From contig NZ_CP058560.1 in assembly GCF_018141185.1 (NCBI RefSeq), positions 434,001-498,000 on the forward strand: a stretch of DNA of 64,000 bases, given 5' to 3'. Positions 9,668-18,391 of the stretch are shown here, one piece after another. This DNA is from Methanobacterium alkalithermotolerans (lineage in GTDB: Archaea > Methanobacteriota > Methanobacteria > Methanobacteriales > Methanobacteriaceae). Below the pieces are notes generated by a model, which was not told the origin of the DNA, ran no database searches, and saw nothing but the letters and a program-made list of their open reading frames with translations. A program made the position numbers and the translations under genes. The first letter of the stretch is position 1. Each line of letters starts with the position of its first letter.

Positions 9668-9696
9668 AGTTTACTCACATCATATAAAAGTAAACT
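9668..9696 (+). promoter_or_regulatory. Inverted repeat around a TATA-like box
   Basis: AGTTTAC at 9668-9674 and its complement GTAAACT at 9690-9696 flank CATATAAAA, an archaeal TATA-like element. The pair could be an operator for the gene starting at 9777. The rest of 9483-9776 is AT-rich with no recognised gene. Confidence 0.35.
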
Positions 9697-9776
9697 TATT
9701 AAATAATTATTTACTAATAATATTTAATTTGAAATAATTTTGTATAATCTAACATATTTTTAAAGGAGGATATACT

Positions 9777-10742
9777 ATCAAGCTAGAAAAAAAGCATTTA
9801 TCAATACCTATTTACTTAGATACAAATACTTTGTTAGATTTGCTTGCTTCAATGGAAGATGGATTTAGTAGTGGAAGTAAAACTATTACAAGGGACAATC
9901 AGACTCAGTCAACAGGAATCTCTGGAAAAGGTAATTTTGGTATAAATGTTTATAGTCTTTTTAAATTAGGTATTGAAGGTTCTAAAAACAAAATAGAAAG
10001 TGATGAATCAAATAGAGAAGTAGAAGAGGGTAGAGTACATACATACGGCTCTTTGATGAATCGTTTGATTAAAAATTTAGATGAAATAGGTGTAATAAAA
10101 CGCGTGGAAGATCAAGAATCATGGAAAAACATCGTTGAATCTGATTTTGTGGAATTACAAGGGACATTTATTCCTAATCCTATTGTAAATTCTCTTACTC
10201 GCCTCAACAATCTTATGAATTTATTTATAAAATTTTCTGAAAAAAAACTAATTCCCCCTTATAATAATTTAAATAATCCCCCTATTCCCAAAGGAATACC
10301 AAAGCAGAAAATAAAAGACTATAAAAAGGAATTGAAAAGAAAAGCTGATGGTGATTTAAAAAATATGCAATCATTGGTGACTATGTTAAAAGATATTAGT
10401 ATTGATTTAGAAAATCAGGACTATCAAAAATATATAATAGAATTAAAGAGTTTACCGGACCATAAGATTGTAACTTATCTTTTTAGTGAATTTATAAGAG
10501 ATCGTTCAGGTGTCGAATTGCCTAATGGAGAATTTAAAATATTAGGGAAGGTAGTTAGAAAAGTTGAAGGAGATAATTCAATTGATTTATTAGAAGGCAC
10601 TGCAGTAGGTTTAAGTGACGAGATAGTTGATGGATTTACGGGAGCTTTAGGAGATATGAGTACAAATTTCAATATTCAAGAAATTTACTTCAAAGTGCAG
10701 GCTCCTGCTATTCAGATAATTCCAATTGCAGTTTTTGTATAA
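9777..10742 (+). CDS. DUF6414-like protein, apparent ATC start
   Basis: A soluble protein of about 321 residues. The N-terminus KLEKKHLSIPIYLDTNTLLD, followed by LLASMEDGF, resembles the DUF6414 family as I remember it. The usual automated start would be TTG at 9831, which cuts this conserved segment. The frame is open upstream, and GGAGGAT sits five bases before ATC at 9777, so translation probably begins there. Residues 30-60 are rich in Gly and Ser; no transmembrane helix or catalytic motif is visible. Function is unknown; proteins of this kind are, in my memory, scattered in accessory islands. Neighbours are a dehydrogenase fragment and an operon of unknown genes on the opposite strand. 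Confidence 0.7.
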   Translation: MKLEKKHLSIPIYLDTNTLLDLLASMEDGFSSGSKTITRDNQTQSTGISGKGNFGINVYSLFKLGIEGSKNKIESDESNREVEEGRVHTYGSLMNRLIKNLDEIGVIKRVEDQESWKNIVESDFVELQGTFIPNPIVNSLTRLNNLMNLFIKFSEKKLIPPYNNLNNPPIPKGIPKQKIKDYKKELKRKADGDLKNMQSLVTMLKDISIDLENQDYQKYIIELKSLPDHKIVTYLFSEFIRDRSGVELPNGEFKILGKVVRKVEGDNSIDLLEGTAVGLSDEIVDGFTGALGDMSTNFNIQEIYFKVQAPAIQIIPIAVFV

Positions 10743-10835
10743 TAAAGAACAAATATAAACCCCACCTGTAATTAAAAATCAGACTTAAAAGTCAGTAGGA
10801 TTTGAATTGGCCCATTATCCAGAAAGATAGAATAA

Positions 10836-11177
10836 ACCAAGGTTATAGAAAACGCCCAAAAAGACCTAAACATTGCTCTTATGAATGAGCTAGCCATAAT
10901 CTTTGAACGATTAGAAATTGATGTGATGGAAGTAATAGAAGGAACCCGTACCAAGTGGAACTTCAATGTCTATCATCCAGGAGCAGGAGTAGGTGGGCAC
11001 TGCTTACCAGTAGATCCTTACTATCTGGTAAAAAAGGCCAAGGAATTAGGTTATCACTCCCGGGTTATAGCTGCTGGTAGATCCATCAATGATCACATGC
11101 CCCGGCACATGTTAAACCTCATCCAGGATGCATTAAATAATCATGAAAAATCCTTAAAGAATATAAGAAAACTATAG
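10836..11177 (+). pseudogene. Central fragment of a UDP-sugar 6-dehydrogenase (TviB/WbpA type)
   Basis: The fragment reads TKVIENAQKDLNIALMNELA, then HPGAGVGGHCLPVDPYYLV and VIAAGRSINDHMP. This is the central domain and catalytic-cysteine region of a UDP-GlcNAc/UDP-Glc-type dehydrogenase. The NAD-binding domain is missing and the frame is closed by a stop just before it. The C-terminal UDP-binding domain is also missing after NLIQDALNNHEKSLKNIRKL. LPVDPYYLV and the AGR-IND segment differ from the intact enzyme at 8166-9473, so it derives from a different member of the family. Confidence 0.85.
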
Positions 11178-11235
11178 TACAGATATAAAAATACTTCAAT
11201 AAATTTTATTTCATCATAGATTTTAAATTATTATG

Positions 11236-11991
11236 CTAAAGTATGTTTATACCCTCTTCTTTCATAGATTCAATTGATTTATTAACATCAGATTTACAAA
11301 TTATATTTCTACTCTCTTTTTTCATAAATTCAATTGATTTTTTTAGTAAAGCATCGGTTAATTTTCCTATAAATAAATCTAGGGCTTCTTCTGCATCAGC
11401 ATTGACTTTTTCTGCACCCTTATCTTTAAAAAAAGAGGTTATCTTAGTATCATTTTCATCCTCAAAAGGAGTTATGTTATTAGGTAAGCCAACCCTCATA
11501 AAAGACCTTGCAAACATTTGAGAGAGCCATTCTCTGTAAGGAGGAGATAAACGAACCCTATTTCCATTTTCTTTTACAAATTCTTTAAGAAATTTATAAT
11601 TTATACTAAATATTCTTTTAAAATCTACAATTAAATGTTCACATTCAAAACCGGAAATTGTGCATTCATTTAACATTTGATAATGTAAAACATTTCCCTG
11701 CCTTAAACTGCTTTTTTTATCGGCATAAAATTCATTTCTACTAATAAAATCTCCAAGTTTATAAACAGGACACGCAAGAACAAATTTTATTTTATTTTGT
11801 TCTAAATCGCATGATTGGCTCATTACAATAACAGTATAATATTCTAAATTAGTATCAATTTCTTCATTGTCATTAATCTTGCCCGGAGGGATTATAATAG
11901 GACAATTTCTTATTATGTCACCTTGATTAATTGATTGATCTGCTTCAGTGATCTCATACCACGGAAAATTAGAAGATGAACATGAAGTCAT
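11236..11991 (-). CDS. Unknown protein, last gene of overlapping three-gene operon
   Basis: A protein of about 251 residues that I do not recognise. Visible features are an N-terminal segment INQGDIIRNCPIIIP, a beta-strand followed by VVMSQSCDLEQNKIKFVLAC near residues 65-85 (a paired Ser/Cys/Asp motif), and a charged helical C-terminus with repeated ESMKKE-like segments. No membrane helix is present. The start at 11991 is preceded by GAGTGAT three bases away; an ATG four codons further up is possible and would overlap the upstream gene. It is the third gene of a minus-strand operon with 11996-12544 and 12528-13130, all very AT-rich, suggesting acquisition as a unit. Confidence 0.75.
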   Translation of the reverse strand: MTSCSSSNFPWYEITEADQSINQGDIIRNCPIIIPPGKINDNEEIDTNLEYYTVIVMSQSCDLEQNKIKFVLACPVYKLGDFISRNEFYADKKSSLRQGNVLHYQMLNECTISGFECEHLIVDFKRIFSINYKFLKEFVKENGNRVRLSPPYREWLSQMFARSFMRVGLPNNITPFEDENDTKITSFFKDKGAEKVNADAEEALDLFIGKLTDALLKKSIEFMKKESRNIICKSDVNKSIESMKEEGINIL

Positions 11992-11995
11992 ATTA

Positions 11996-12544
11996 TCACT
12001 CATCAACTAAGGTTTCAGATCTATAAACGCTAGCTTTACCTTTTTTCCTACTTTTAACTTTAAGTTTAACTTTGTAACTGTTATTAGACGGCATTGAGGC
12101 AATTTTCTCAATCAATTCTGGATCTGGATTGCTTATTCGAAATAGATCATTGACAGAAATTATTTTACGTTTTGATCTTAAATTTGGTTCTTTTTCTTTT
12201 AACAAATAGTATATTTTCTGATAAGTATGTTCAGCAGTTAAAAAACTTATTCCAATCGTTAATGAAGGAATTAGATGTTCATAACTAATTTCCACATTTT
12301 TTATAAATTCTGAAATTTTATTTAAAGATTTAGTGTCAAATCTAAACATTGTAGTTTCTTCTTTAAAAATATGATTTTCAGAATATTTTTCAGAAATTAT
12401 GTTTTTAAAAGCTGTGTCAATGATTTTAATTGTTTCGGGATTATCCTGATAATCCATTAAACATTTATTTTCACTTAAGTGGAAATCATTAGATGAATCT
12501 GGATACTCAATAAAGCCACAAGAAGTATCAAATTTCGTAGTCAT
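11996..12544 (-). CDS. Unknown protein, middle gene of three-gene operon
   Basis: A 182-residue protein without recognisable family. It is soluble and mostly acidic in the first half, with a helical stretch near residues 70-120 and a basic tail (KVKLKVKSRKKGKASVYR) that could bind nucleic acid or a partner. The start is well supported: GGAGAGTTAT lies three bases before the ATG. The gene overlaps the upstream gene by 17 bases and nearly abuts the downstream one, so the three products are probably made together and may act as a complex. Confidence 0.75.
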   Translation of the reverse strand: MTTKFDTSCGFIEYPDSSNDFHLSENKCLMDYQDNPETIKIIDTAFKNIISEKYSENHIFKEETTMFRFDTKSLNKISEFIKNVEISYEHLIPSLTIGISFLTAEHTYQKIYYLLKEKEPNLRSKRKIISVNDLFRISNPDPELIEKIASMPSNNSYKVKLKVKSRKKGKASVYRSETLVDE

Positions 12545-13130
12545 TTAATAACTCTCCAAGTATTTTTTCAGCATATTTATTTGTTTCACAATATTTAGCT
12601 AGAGTTTTAATTATTTCATTTGGATCAGATGATGAAAAATGAAAATTAAAATCACAATTTATTTCTTGATTATTCGGCTTTAAAGTTAAAGTTACCTTAA
12701 AATTATTAAAATCAAACTCAAAAATACCTCCAAATAAATAATTATCAGAAAATATATTCTTCAAATTTTCATCATTTAACATAATAATTTCTTTTATTTT
12801 TTCTTGATTTTCTTTTATTACATAGAGAAAATTTAGTCCTATTGCCCGATAAGGGGTTTCAGGTAATTTTTTTATATATTCTATAATCATAATTGGTAAG
12901 TTTTCTAAATTTTCATTGTTAATTGATTTTAAGGATGCTCTTAAGCTTTTCTCCTCAACAAAGAAACTATAATCATTGGTTTCAATTACAGATGCAACTG
13001 GAAGATGAGCGAAATTGACTACTTCTCCATCTAATATACTATTTTGAGCTAACCATTCTTTAGATACAATAGATATATTATGTTTTTCAGCTAATACTAC
13101 TATATTAGCCGCACTTAAGTCAAATTCCAT
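12528..13130 (-). CDS. Unknown protein, first gene of three-gene operon
   Basis: A 200-residue soluble protein. The N-terminus, NIVVLAEKHNISIVSKEWLA, the strand pair NFAHLPVASVIETNDYSFFV and the later TPYRAIGLNFLYVI resemble widespread uncharacterised bacterial proteins often found in accessory islands; I recall no name and assign no function. A strong GGAGAGAT just before the ATG fixes the start. It is the promoter-proximal gene of the operon; the A+T-rich stretch upstream (about 13140-13200) should hold the promoter. Confidence 0.75.
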   Translation of the reverse strand: MEFDLSAANIVVLAEKHNISIVSKEWLAQNSILDGEVVNFAHLPVASVIETNDYSFFVEEKSLRASLKSINNENLENLPIMIIEYIKKLPETPYRAIGLNFLYVIKENQEKIKEIIMLNDENLKNIFSDNYLFGGIFEFDFNNFKVTLTLKPNNQEINCDFNFHFSSSDPNEIIKTLAKYCETNKYAEKILGELLNDYEI

Positions 13131-13647
13131 TTTATCTCTCCATTTTACTACCTAATATTCAAGTATATTCTATTAACTTATACTTAATTATATTTTTTGA
13201 ATTAATGTTAAAAATTGGGGATTGAATATTATAAATTTTCTGATTTTTTATTTTTATTCCTGATTGTACCATTTTTCCTTCTACCTTTTTTCGACATTTT
13301 CCTCTTGGAGAATACTAAAAAGTTTAAAGTAAATTGCCATGAATCCAGATTTGATTTAATAATATTTAATTTAGTTTTTTAAAACTTATTTAATTTCTAG
13401 AACTTTTAAAGGATTATTCTGGTTTCCCTCCATGTAAGTATTGGATGAGATTCTAAATTTAAATTAAGTATTGATGATTACATGCCAATTTAACAATAAA
13501 AGGAAGATCAAATCAAAAAGATCCAAATTAGATTCTAGCCACTTTAATTTTCCAAAAAGGGAAATTTAAATCAGAAAATTTAATAATAAATTACCTCCAT
13601 TACGAGTATTTAAAGATAAAAAAGTAAAATAATTATGATTTCCTCTA

Positions 13648-13728
13648 TTGGTGGATGGTCGCCGGATCTATGACCCGGATAGTCTTAAAAAACTGGGCTT
13701 CTATTATCATGGTGTGGGCTTCAGTTAA
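13648..13728 (+). pseudogene. C-terminal tail of a UDP-sugar 6-dehydrogenase
   Basis: An isolated stretch reads LVDGRRIYDPDSLKKLGFYY then HGVGFS and a stop. This is the characteristic last 25 or so residues of UDP-glucose-type dehydrogenases. There is no gene body before it. The rest of 13131-13800 is AT-rich and shows nothing else recognisable. Together with the central fragment at 10836-11177, on the same strand, it brackets the three-gene operon. Confidence 0.75.
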
Positions 13729-13800
13729 CTTTTTAAAAATGAAATCCCCCTAATTTTTATTGGATGTCCACCTAATCATCAAATAAAAAAGGTGATCCTG

Positions 13801-14718
13801 GTGAAAAGGTGGCTAATATCCATTGAAGATCCGCGCATAAGATACGATATCCATACTAAAGAAGATGTAAACCTATTTTTAAATAAATATCTAAAAAAGG
13901 GAGATATAGTACTTATATATAATAAGACTCCCGGAACCTGTTTTTCCCATCTTTTCACGGTAAATAGCTCCCAAAAAAATGAATACCATAACAGCCCTCA
14001 GGATCTCTACCAAATTACCCTGCATCGTAAATCTAAATTATCCCCACCTTTGCAGCTCCAGGAACTAAAATCCCGGAATATATTAGATGGCTGGCAAACT
14101 AAATTTTCTACCGGGGCCTATGAAATACCAGACCCTATTTGGGTTAGATTCCAGGATCTGGTTTTAGAAAAAAATCCAGATTTAATTTCTCAAGAAACCA
14201 CTCGTAAAATTAAAGCCCTGCATCATTATATTAACTGTGCTGTTATTCTGGATATGATACGAAAAGGCATTGGTGATAATTCTAAGTGTTGCCTGATACC
14301 GCATAATGAAGCAGCTACTGAGTCCATGTTCATCATACCCATCCTACGGTATTTAGGTTGGAATACCATGGACCCCTGTGAGGTAAATCAAGAATATGGT
14401 ATTGGCCGCAAAAAAGTGGACTATTGGCTAGACTGAATAAGACCAATAAGATGTTTATCGTAAGTTAAAAATTTCAATAATGAGTTAAATGAAGATGATA
14501 GATCCCAGTTAATAGATTATTGCGATTTAAAAAATGTCAGTAAGGGACTGCTTACCAATGGCCGCAGCTGGATATTTTATCATTTAGACTTTGATCGTCC
14601 TAAATATTTTTCTAAAAACAAGGTAATTTGCCAGGTAGAAGTATCAGAAAATGATAATGAGGAGATTATAGAAAACTTCACCAGATTTTTATCCCGGGAG
14701 GCTTTAGCTGGTGATTAA
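13801..14718 (+). pseudogene. EVE/PUA-like plus HsdR-N-like nuclease, inactivated
   Basis: The first 212 codons are open from GTG at 13801 (Shine-Dalgarno GGTGAT just before; an upstream GTG at 13792 is less likely). They give KRWLISIEDPR, then KGDIVLIYNKTPGTCFSHLF, like an EVE/PUA-type base-reading domain, followed by PILRYLGWNTMDPCEVNQEY and KKVDYWLD, like the type I restriction HsdR N-terminal nuclease domain. Stops occur at 14434 and 14461. After the second, the same frame continues as VKNFNNELNEDDRSQLIDYC to AGD and a stop at 14716. The interrupted stretch, read one frame over, gives LNKTNKMFIV. This fits a one-base and a two-base deletion that together restore frame but destroy the nuclease ExK motif (IVEVK expected). 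Original length is about 306 residues. Confidence 0.75.
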
Positions 14719-14798
14719 CTCTTAAAAAGACTTAAGGCCAGAAAATTTGAATAACCCCACCCCAATATTTAATATCAAGAATCAACAAACCCACCAAA

Positions 14799-15872
14799 AT
14801 GAATAAATCATCCCCTACCCGGACTAAACAGTTAAAAGATATCCTCCTGGTGGCCACCTATCCCCTGGCCTTCCTTCTAATTATAATAAGCATCCTTTTT
14901 TACCAGTACTTAGTATGGCCTTTAGGAATATTTTCACTTATTTTACTAAAAATGATTACCGAATCGGATCAGATTATGGAAAATAATATCCTGTGGGATA
15001 CCGGCCTAATTTTTCATAAAAGTAATATAGATGTGTTGATCATGATATTAATCATCTGGTGGTTAATTCTACCTGCACTATTTATGCCCTATATGGGCTT
15101 TAATTATATAGTGCTGGCTTTAGCCCTGATAATTATAGGAATAATCAGCTACAAGATTATGGTTGGCATTTTAGGTTACTGGTCCCTGAAACCCTACTAT
15201 GATGTTTTTTCAAATAGTATATGCGATTATGCCCAATCAAAAGCTGCCCTCCAAAGCTTACTGGAAAAAAATCCGGAAGATATTATGGCCTGGGCTGCCT
15301 TAACCCTGCCTTTATCCGGCCTGAAAGAATATGATGAACTAGATAGGGCCCGGAAAAAGGCCCTGCAGGGTAAACTAAAAACCTGGCCCCTAATAAAAAA
15401 ACTCCAGATGAGTTATTTTTATTCACTTTTGGCCATTTCCCATGAAAATTTAAAAGAATATGACCTGGCCCAGGAGTATGTGGATAAGGCCCTGGAATAT
15501 GATGATACTGGCGCCATGCCCCTTAATTTAAAGGGCTATATTCTTTTAAAACAGGAAAAAATAGAAGAAGGAGCAGAATACATCAATAAAGCCTTTAAAC
15601 TTCATGTTTCCCAAAAAGAGCTGCAACTTAGTAAAGCCTACCTTTTTTGTAAGGAAGGTAATTATAAAAGATCCCACCAAATAATGGATTATATTTTAGC
15701 TCATCACCCGGAATACCCTTACGTGTATCTACGTAAAGGTGAATTACTCCTGGAGGAGGGTAAAATAGATGAAGCTAAAGTATATCTTAATAAATTTAAA
15801 ATGATTTGTCCCCAGGATGCGGAACTACAGGAAGTAGTGGATAAGTATGCTTTAAGGTTAGATTCTAATTAA
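14799..15872 (+). CDS. Membrane-anchored TPR protein
   Basis: A 357-residue protein with about four hydrophobic helices in the first 125 residues, followed by tetratricopeptide repeats from about residue 145 to the end. Repeats are visible by their spacing of small/large residues, for example AQEYVDKALEYDDTGAMPLN and AKVYLNKFKMICPQDAELQE. TPRs bind other proteins, so this is probably a membrane-bound scaffold; no enzyme motif is seen. No Shine-Dalgarno precedes the ATG, so the transcript may be leaderless. It is a single gene, and a T-rich stretch follows it. Confidence 0.8.
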   Translation: MNKSSPTRTKQLKDILLVATYPLAFLLIIISILFYQYLVWPLGIFSLILLKMITESDQIMENNILWDTGLIFHKSNIDVLIMILIIWWLILPALFMPYMGFNYIVLALALIIIGIISYKIMVGILGYWSLKPYYDVFSNSICDYAQSKAALQSLLEKNPEDIMAWAALTLPLSGLKEYDELDRARKKALQGKLKTWPLIKKLQMSYFYSLLAISHENLKEYDLAQEYVDKALEYDDTGAMPLNLKGYILLKQEKIEEGAEYINKAFKLHVSQKELQLSKAYLFCKEGNYKRSHQIMDYILAHHPEYPYVYLRKGELLLEEGKIDEAKVYLNKFKMICPQDAELQEVVDKYALRLDSN

Positions 15873-16089
15873 GGTGAGATTTAAAAAAAATCCCTTCTTT
15901 TTTTATATAATAATTTAAATCCCATCTAAAGATACTCTACCATAATATGAGTATTTTATCCAGCAAATGCAGTTTAAGTATCTAAAACCTCCCCTAAAAA
16001 ATATATATCTTCTAATTCTAATTCTTATTTAAAGCCCAGAATTATTTCTTTACATATTCTGAAGGTGTTCCCAGGGAGGGTAGATTAAA

Positions 16090-16440
16090 TTGTCCAAAAA
16101 AATTGTAATTAGCCTATTAATATTAGTAACTTTAGTAGTTGCCTCATCAGGATGTCTATCATCCAATGTAAAATTAGTGGTGGATTATGGTGATAGCTGG
16201 AACGGTACTATAACCGATTCATCTGGAACTCGCACCATTGAAGGCACGGGTAATGAAACCATTGATTTAGGCAGCATTACCGGTAGTCTAAGAATTATAG
16301 TCCAAAAAAAAGAGCCCAGCGATGAAACCCTGACTATATCTTTAATAAAAGGAGATGAAACCATTCAAACCCAGAATACCTCTCTTCCATCAGGTGCAGA
16401 ATTAGATGATGCCCGTATAAGCATCTATTTAACCCCGTAA
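16090..16440 (+). CDS. Small secreted lipoprotein-like protein
   Basis: A 116-residue protein with a short positively charged start, a hydrophobic signal segment (IVISLLILVTLVVASSGC) and a lipobox-like cysteine at residue 22. The mature part is a small beta-rich domain with many Thr, Ser and Asp residues. TTG is the start, supported by GGGAGGGT nine bases upstream. It is probably anchored at the outer face of the membrane; function is not known. A hairpin terminator follows. Confidence 0.8.
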   Translation: MSKKIVISLLILVTLVVASSGCLSSNVKLVVDYGDSWNGTITDSSGTRTIEGTGNETIDLGSITGSLRIIVQKKEPSDETLTISLIKGDETIQTQNTSLPSGAELDDARISIYLTP

Positions 16441-16456
16441 ATTAACTCCCAGGGGG

Positions 16457-16485
16457 TGAGTTTATTTACTACTCATTTTTTTTTA
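16457..16485 (+). terminator. Hairpin with T-run after the lipoprotein gene
   Basis: TGAGT at 16457-16461 pairs with ACTCA at 16471-16475, followed directly by a run of T. An outer CCCAG / CTGGG pair (near 16449 and 16491) extends the dyad, so it may stop transcription from both sides. Confidence 0.55.
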
Positions 16486-16528
16486 TTTAACTGGGAATCT
16501 ATTACCAATTTTCAATTAAAACTAATAT

Positions 16529-17725
16529 TCACAATTTACATACCAGCTCTTCTGGAGTTTCTCTCAGGGAAAGAATAACCTTTATCACACATAAAAATGT
16601 TAGAATTCCTAAAAAGGCCCAGCCAGGGATCATTTCACCTAAAAATCCGGTCAATAAAATCAGTATTATGACCATGTAATAAGGCATCCGGAATATTATT
16701 AATACCCTATTTTTACACTCCTCCAGGCTAAAAGAGGATAAATGGATTAAATTTAATGATATAAAGGTTAGGGCCAGGGAGAAACAAATAAGCCAGGCCT
16801 CATAAGAGGGTAGGATCTCATCCAGGTCCAGGGCTATGACGTGTTTTATGCCAATTGCCAGAGTGGCTACTCCTAAGAGTAAGGGGAAGTGAGAATATAA
16901 CCATAACTGGTATTTACTAACCTCATTTTCAGATTCAATTACTTTGGCCTCGGCACCTTTTGATTCATCAAAATAGCTCCACCAGATACAAAATGCAATT
17001 ATTAAACCAAATATACCAGTAATTTCAGCTAAAAACACAAATCCGATAGAATTTATGGTAAAAACAATACTTACCACTGCTTCACCTATTAATATTATGG
17101 TAAAAAGACCAAAACGTTCTGGTAGATGGGTAGAATGAGGGGGTAATTTAAATTGTTCTTTACTAGCAGTAAGGGGAGTTAATATATCAATTATTAGTGC
17201 TATTGCCCATAAAATAAATCGAAAAGGGATAGGGACAAATGCCGATATTAACCAGATTAAAGCCACTAATCCAAAACCCTTAACATAATGATTGGCCAGG
17301 GGTTTAGCTTCTTTAAGGTGTTTACCCGCCCTATAATATGCATATAGTAGTATAATTCTTAAAAATGCATAAGAAACTGCAAAACTTGGTCCACTGAAAC
17401 TATAGGCATCTTCCACATTTACGGCTATGGCTGCTACGGCAACCATTTGCAGCATGGTTAAAAATCTATTAAAAAGGTCATCTGTACCGAATCTAGTAAG
17501 ATAGAAAGTATGGCCCACCCATCCCCACCAGATGATAAAAAATAAGGGAATTGATAGTATAAAGCCTTTAAATGAATAATCTGAACTAAGATTTAGAGCT
17601 AAAATAGAAATAGCAGCTACAAAAACCAGATCATATAATAATTCCAGCCATTCCGCGTGTCTTTCTTCACCCTCATCCCGGGATCTTAGCCGGGGAGGTA
17701 AAATGATGTCTTTTCTAAGCTTCAT
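16529..17725 (-). CDS. Low temperature requirement protein A (LtrA) family membrane protein
   Basis: A 398-residue protein with about 10-12 hydrophobic helices. The N-terminus carries the LtrA family signature RDEGEERHAEWLELLYDLVF near residue 15, followed by the WWGWVGHTFYLTRFGTDD block. The family is named for cold-growth defects in Listeria, but its biochemical activity is not established. The ATG is preceded by GTGAT at good spacing. It is monocistronic, in opposite orientation to the lipoprotein gene. Confidence 0.85.
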   Translation of the reverse strand: MKLRKDIILPPRLRSRDEGEERHAEWLELLYDLVFVAAISILALNLSSDYSFKGFILSIPLFFIIWWGWVGHTFYLTRFGTDDLFNRFLTMLQMVAVAAIAVNVEDAYSFSGPSFAVSYAFLRIILLYAYYRAGKHLKEAKPLANHYVKGFGLVALIWLISAFVPIPFRFILWAIALIIDILTPLTASKEQFKLPPHSTHLPERFGLFTIILIGEAVVSIVFTINSIGFVFLAEITGIFGLIIAFCIWWSYFDESKGAEAKVIESENEVSKYQLWLYSHFPLLLGVATLAIGIKHVIALDLDEILPSYEAWLICFSLALTFISLNLIHLSSFSLEECKNRVLIIFRMPYYMVIILILLTGFLGEMIPGWAFLGILTFLCVIKVILSLRETPEELVCKL

Positions 17726-17934
17726 GTCCCATCACGAAAATAAATAATCAAATATGAAACACACATTGGCCTTGATTAAAATCTGCATAAATTTAATAGA
17801 ATATACTGATAATTATGATTTTCGAAGATTGGTATGCTTAAAGATTCATGCCTCATAGTACCGGGCCTAATAATAAATCATACCCATAAGTACCAGGCCT
17901 ATTAAAAAAAAATACTATCATTTTTTTTAAATTC

Positions 17935-18045
17935 TAATTAGTGGCTTAGGCTGGTTTTTCCCGGTCATCATCCCTTCTTTTTAAATAATGCCACTCCTAC
18001 TATTCCCCTTAATGGAATCTCTTATTGTTTTTCCTAAAGTTGAGG
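17935..18045 (-). pseudogene. Remnant of a nucleotide-sugar dehydrogenase C-terminal domain
   Basis: This stretch is recognisably the same DNA as 8425-8540 in the intact UDP-ManNAc dehydrogenase gene. Shared runs include ATTCTAATTAGTGG, TCATCATCC, GCCACTCCTA and GGAATCTCTTA/AGAATCTCTTA in the same order and spacing. Translated on the minus strand it gives RDS and then, one frame over, RGIVGVALF, matching RDSTIGILGVAYKG. Frameshifts and stops leave no usable frame. The rest of 17726-18069 is AT-rich; two imperfect copies of ATAGTACCGGGCCTA-like sequence near 17850 and 17885 have no clear meaning. Confidence 0.7.
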
Positions 18046-18069
18046 AGTAAAAAAAAATATTATCTGCCT

Positions 18070-18282
18070 TTATAACCAGAAAGCATCCCTATTTTTTCTG
18101 GAAAATGCTCGGGAGACCTCATTTACAGAGTTAAAATCCTTTTTTGGTAACGTCTTTAAACTCCGGATTATATCTTTGGATGCCTTATTTTCTTTGGCCC
18201 GGGCTAGAATCTCAACTTTACTAGCCGGGTAATTTACACCATTTAATGCTTTTATTAATTGTGCTATGGTTGGTCTTTCCAT
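18070..18282 (-). CDS. DUF2795 family protein
   Basis: A 70-residue helical protein with the DUF2795 pattern: NYPASKVEILARAKENKAS then LKTLPKKDFNSVNEVSRAF. The start at the second in-frame ATG (18282, MERPTIAQL) is chosen because GGGGTGAT stands five bases before it; the upstream ATG has no ribosome site. DUF2795 proteins are small, widely distributed and of unknown function. The gene stands alone between a dehydrogenase remnant and an acetyltransferase. Confidence 0.8.
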   Translation of the reverse strand: MERPTIAQLIKALNGVNYPASKVEILARAKENKASKDIIRSLKTLPKKDFNSVNEVSRAFSRKNRDAFWL

Positions 18283-18391
18283 AATTATCACCCCTAATTT
18301 TCTATTCATCCTATGAATATATTAGGAATTCTTAAGTAAAAAATTTATCTAGAAGGGTAACTTTTCTTGATATATCGTTATTAAGTGTTCC

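Noticed and set aside
10881..11177. A complete small gene
   Set aside because: It is an internal piece of a nucleotide-sugar dehydrogenase lacking both terminal domains.
14434..14463. Programmed frameshift in the EVE-HsdR-N-like gene
   Set aside because: No slippery sequence or downstream structure; the two deletions and the two stops fit decay better.
17850..17905. Pair of direct repeats as an attachment site
   Set aside because: Only about 15 imperfect bases, no integrase nearby and no tRNA gene.
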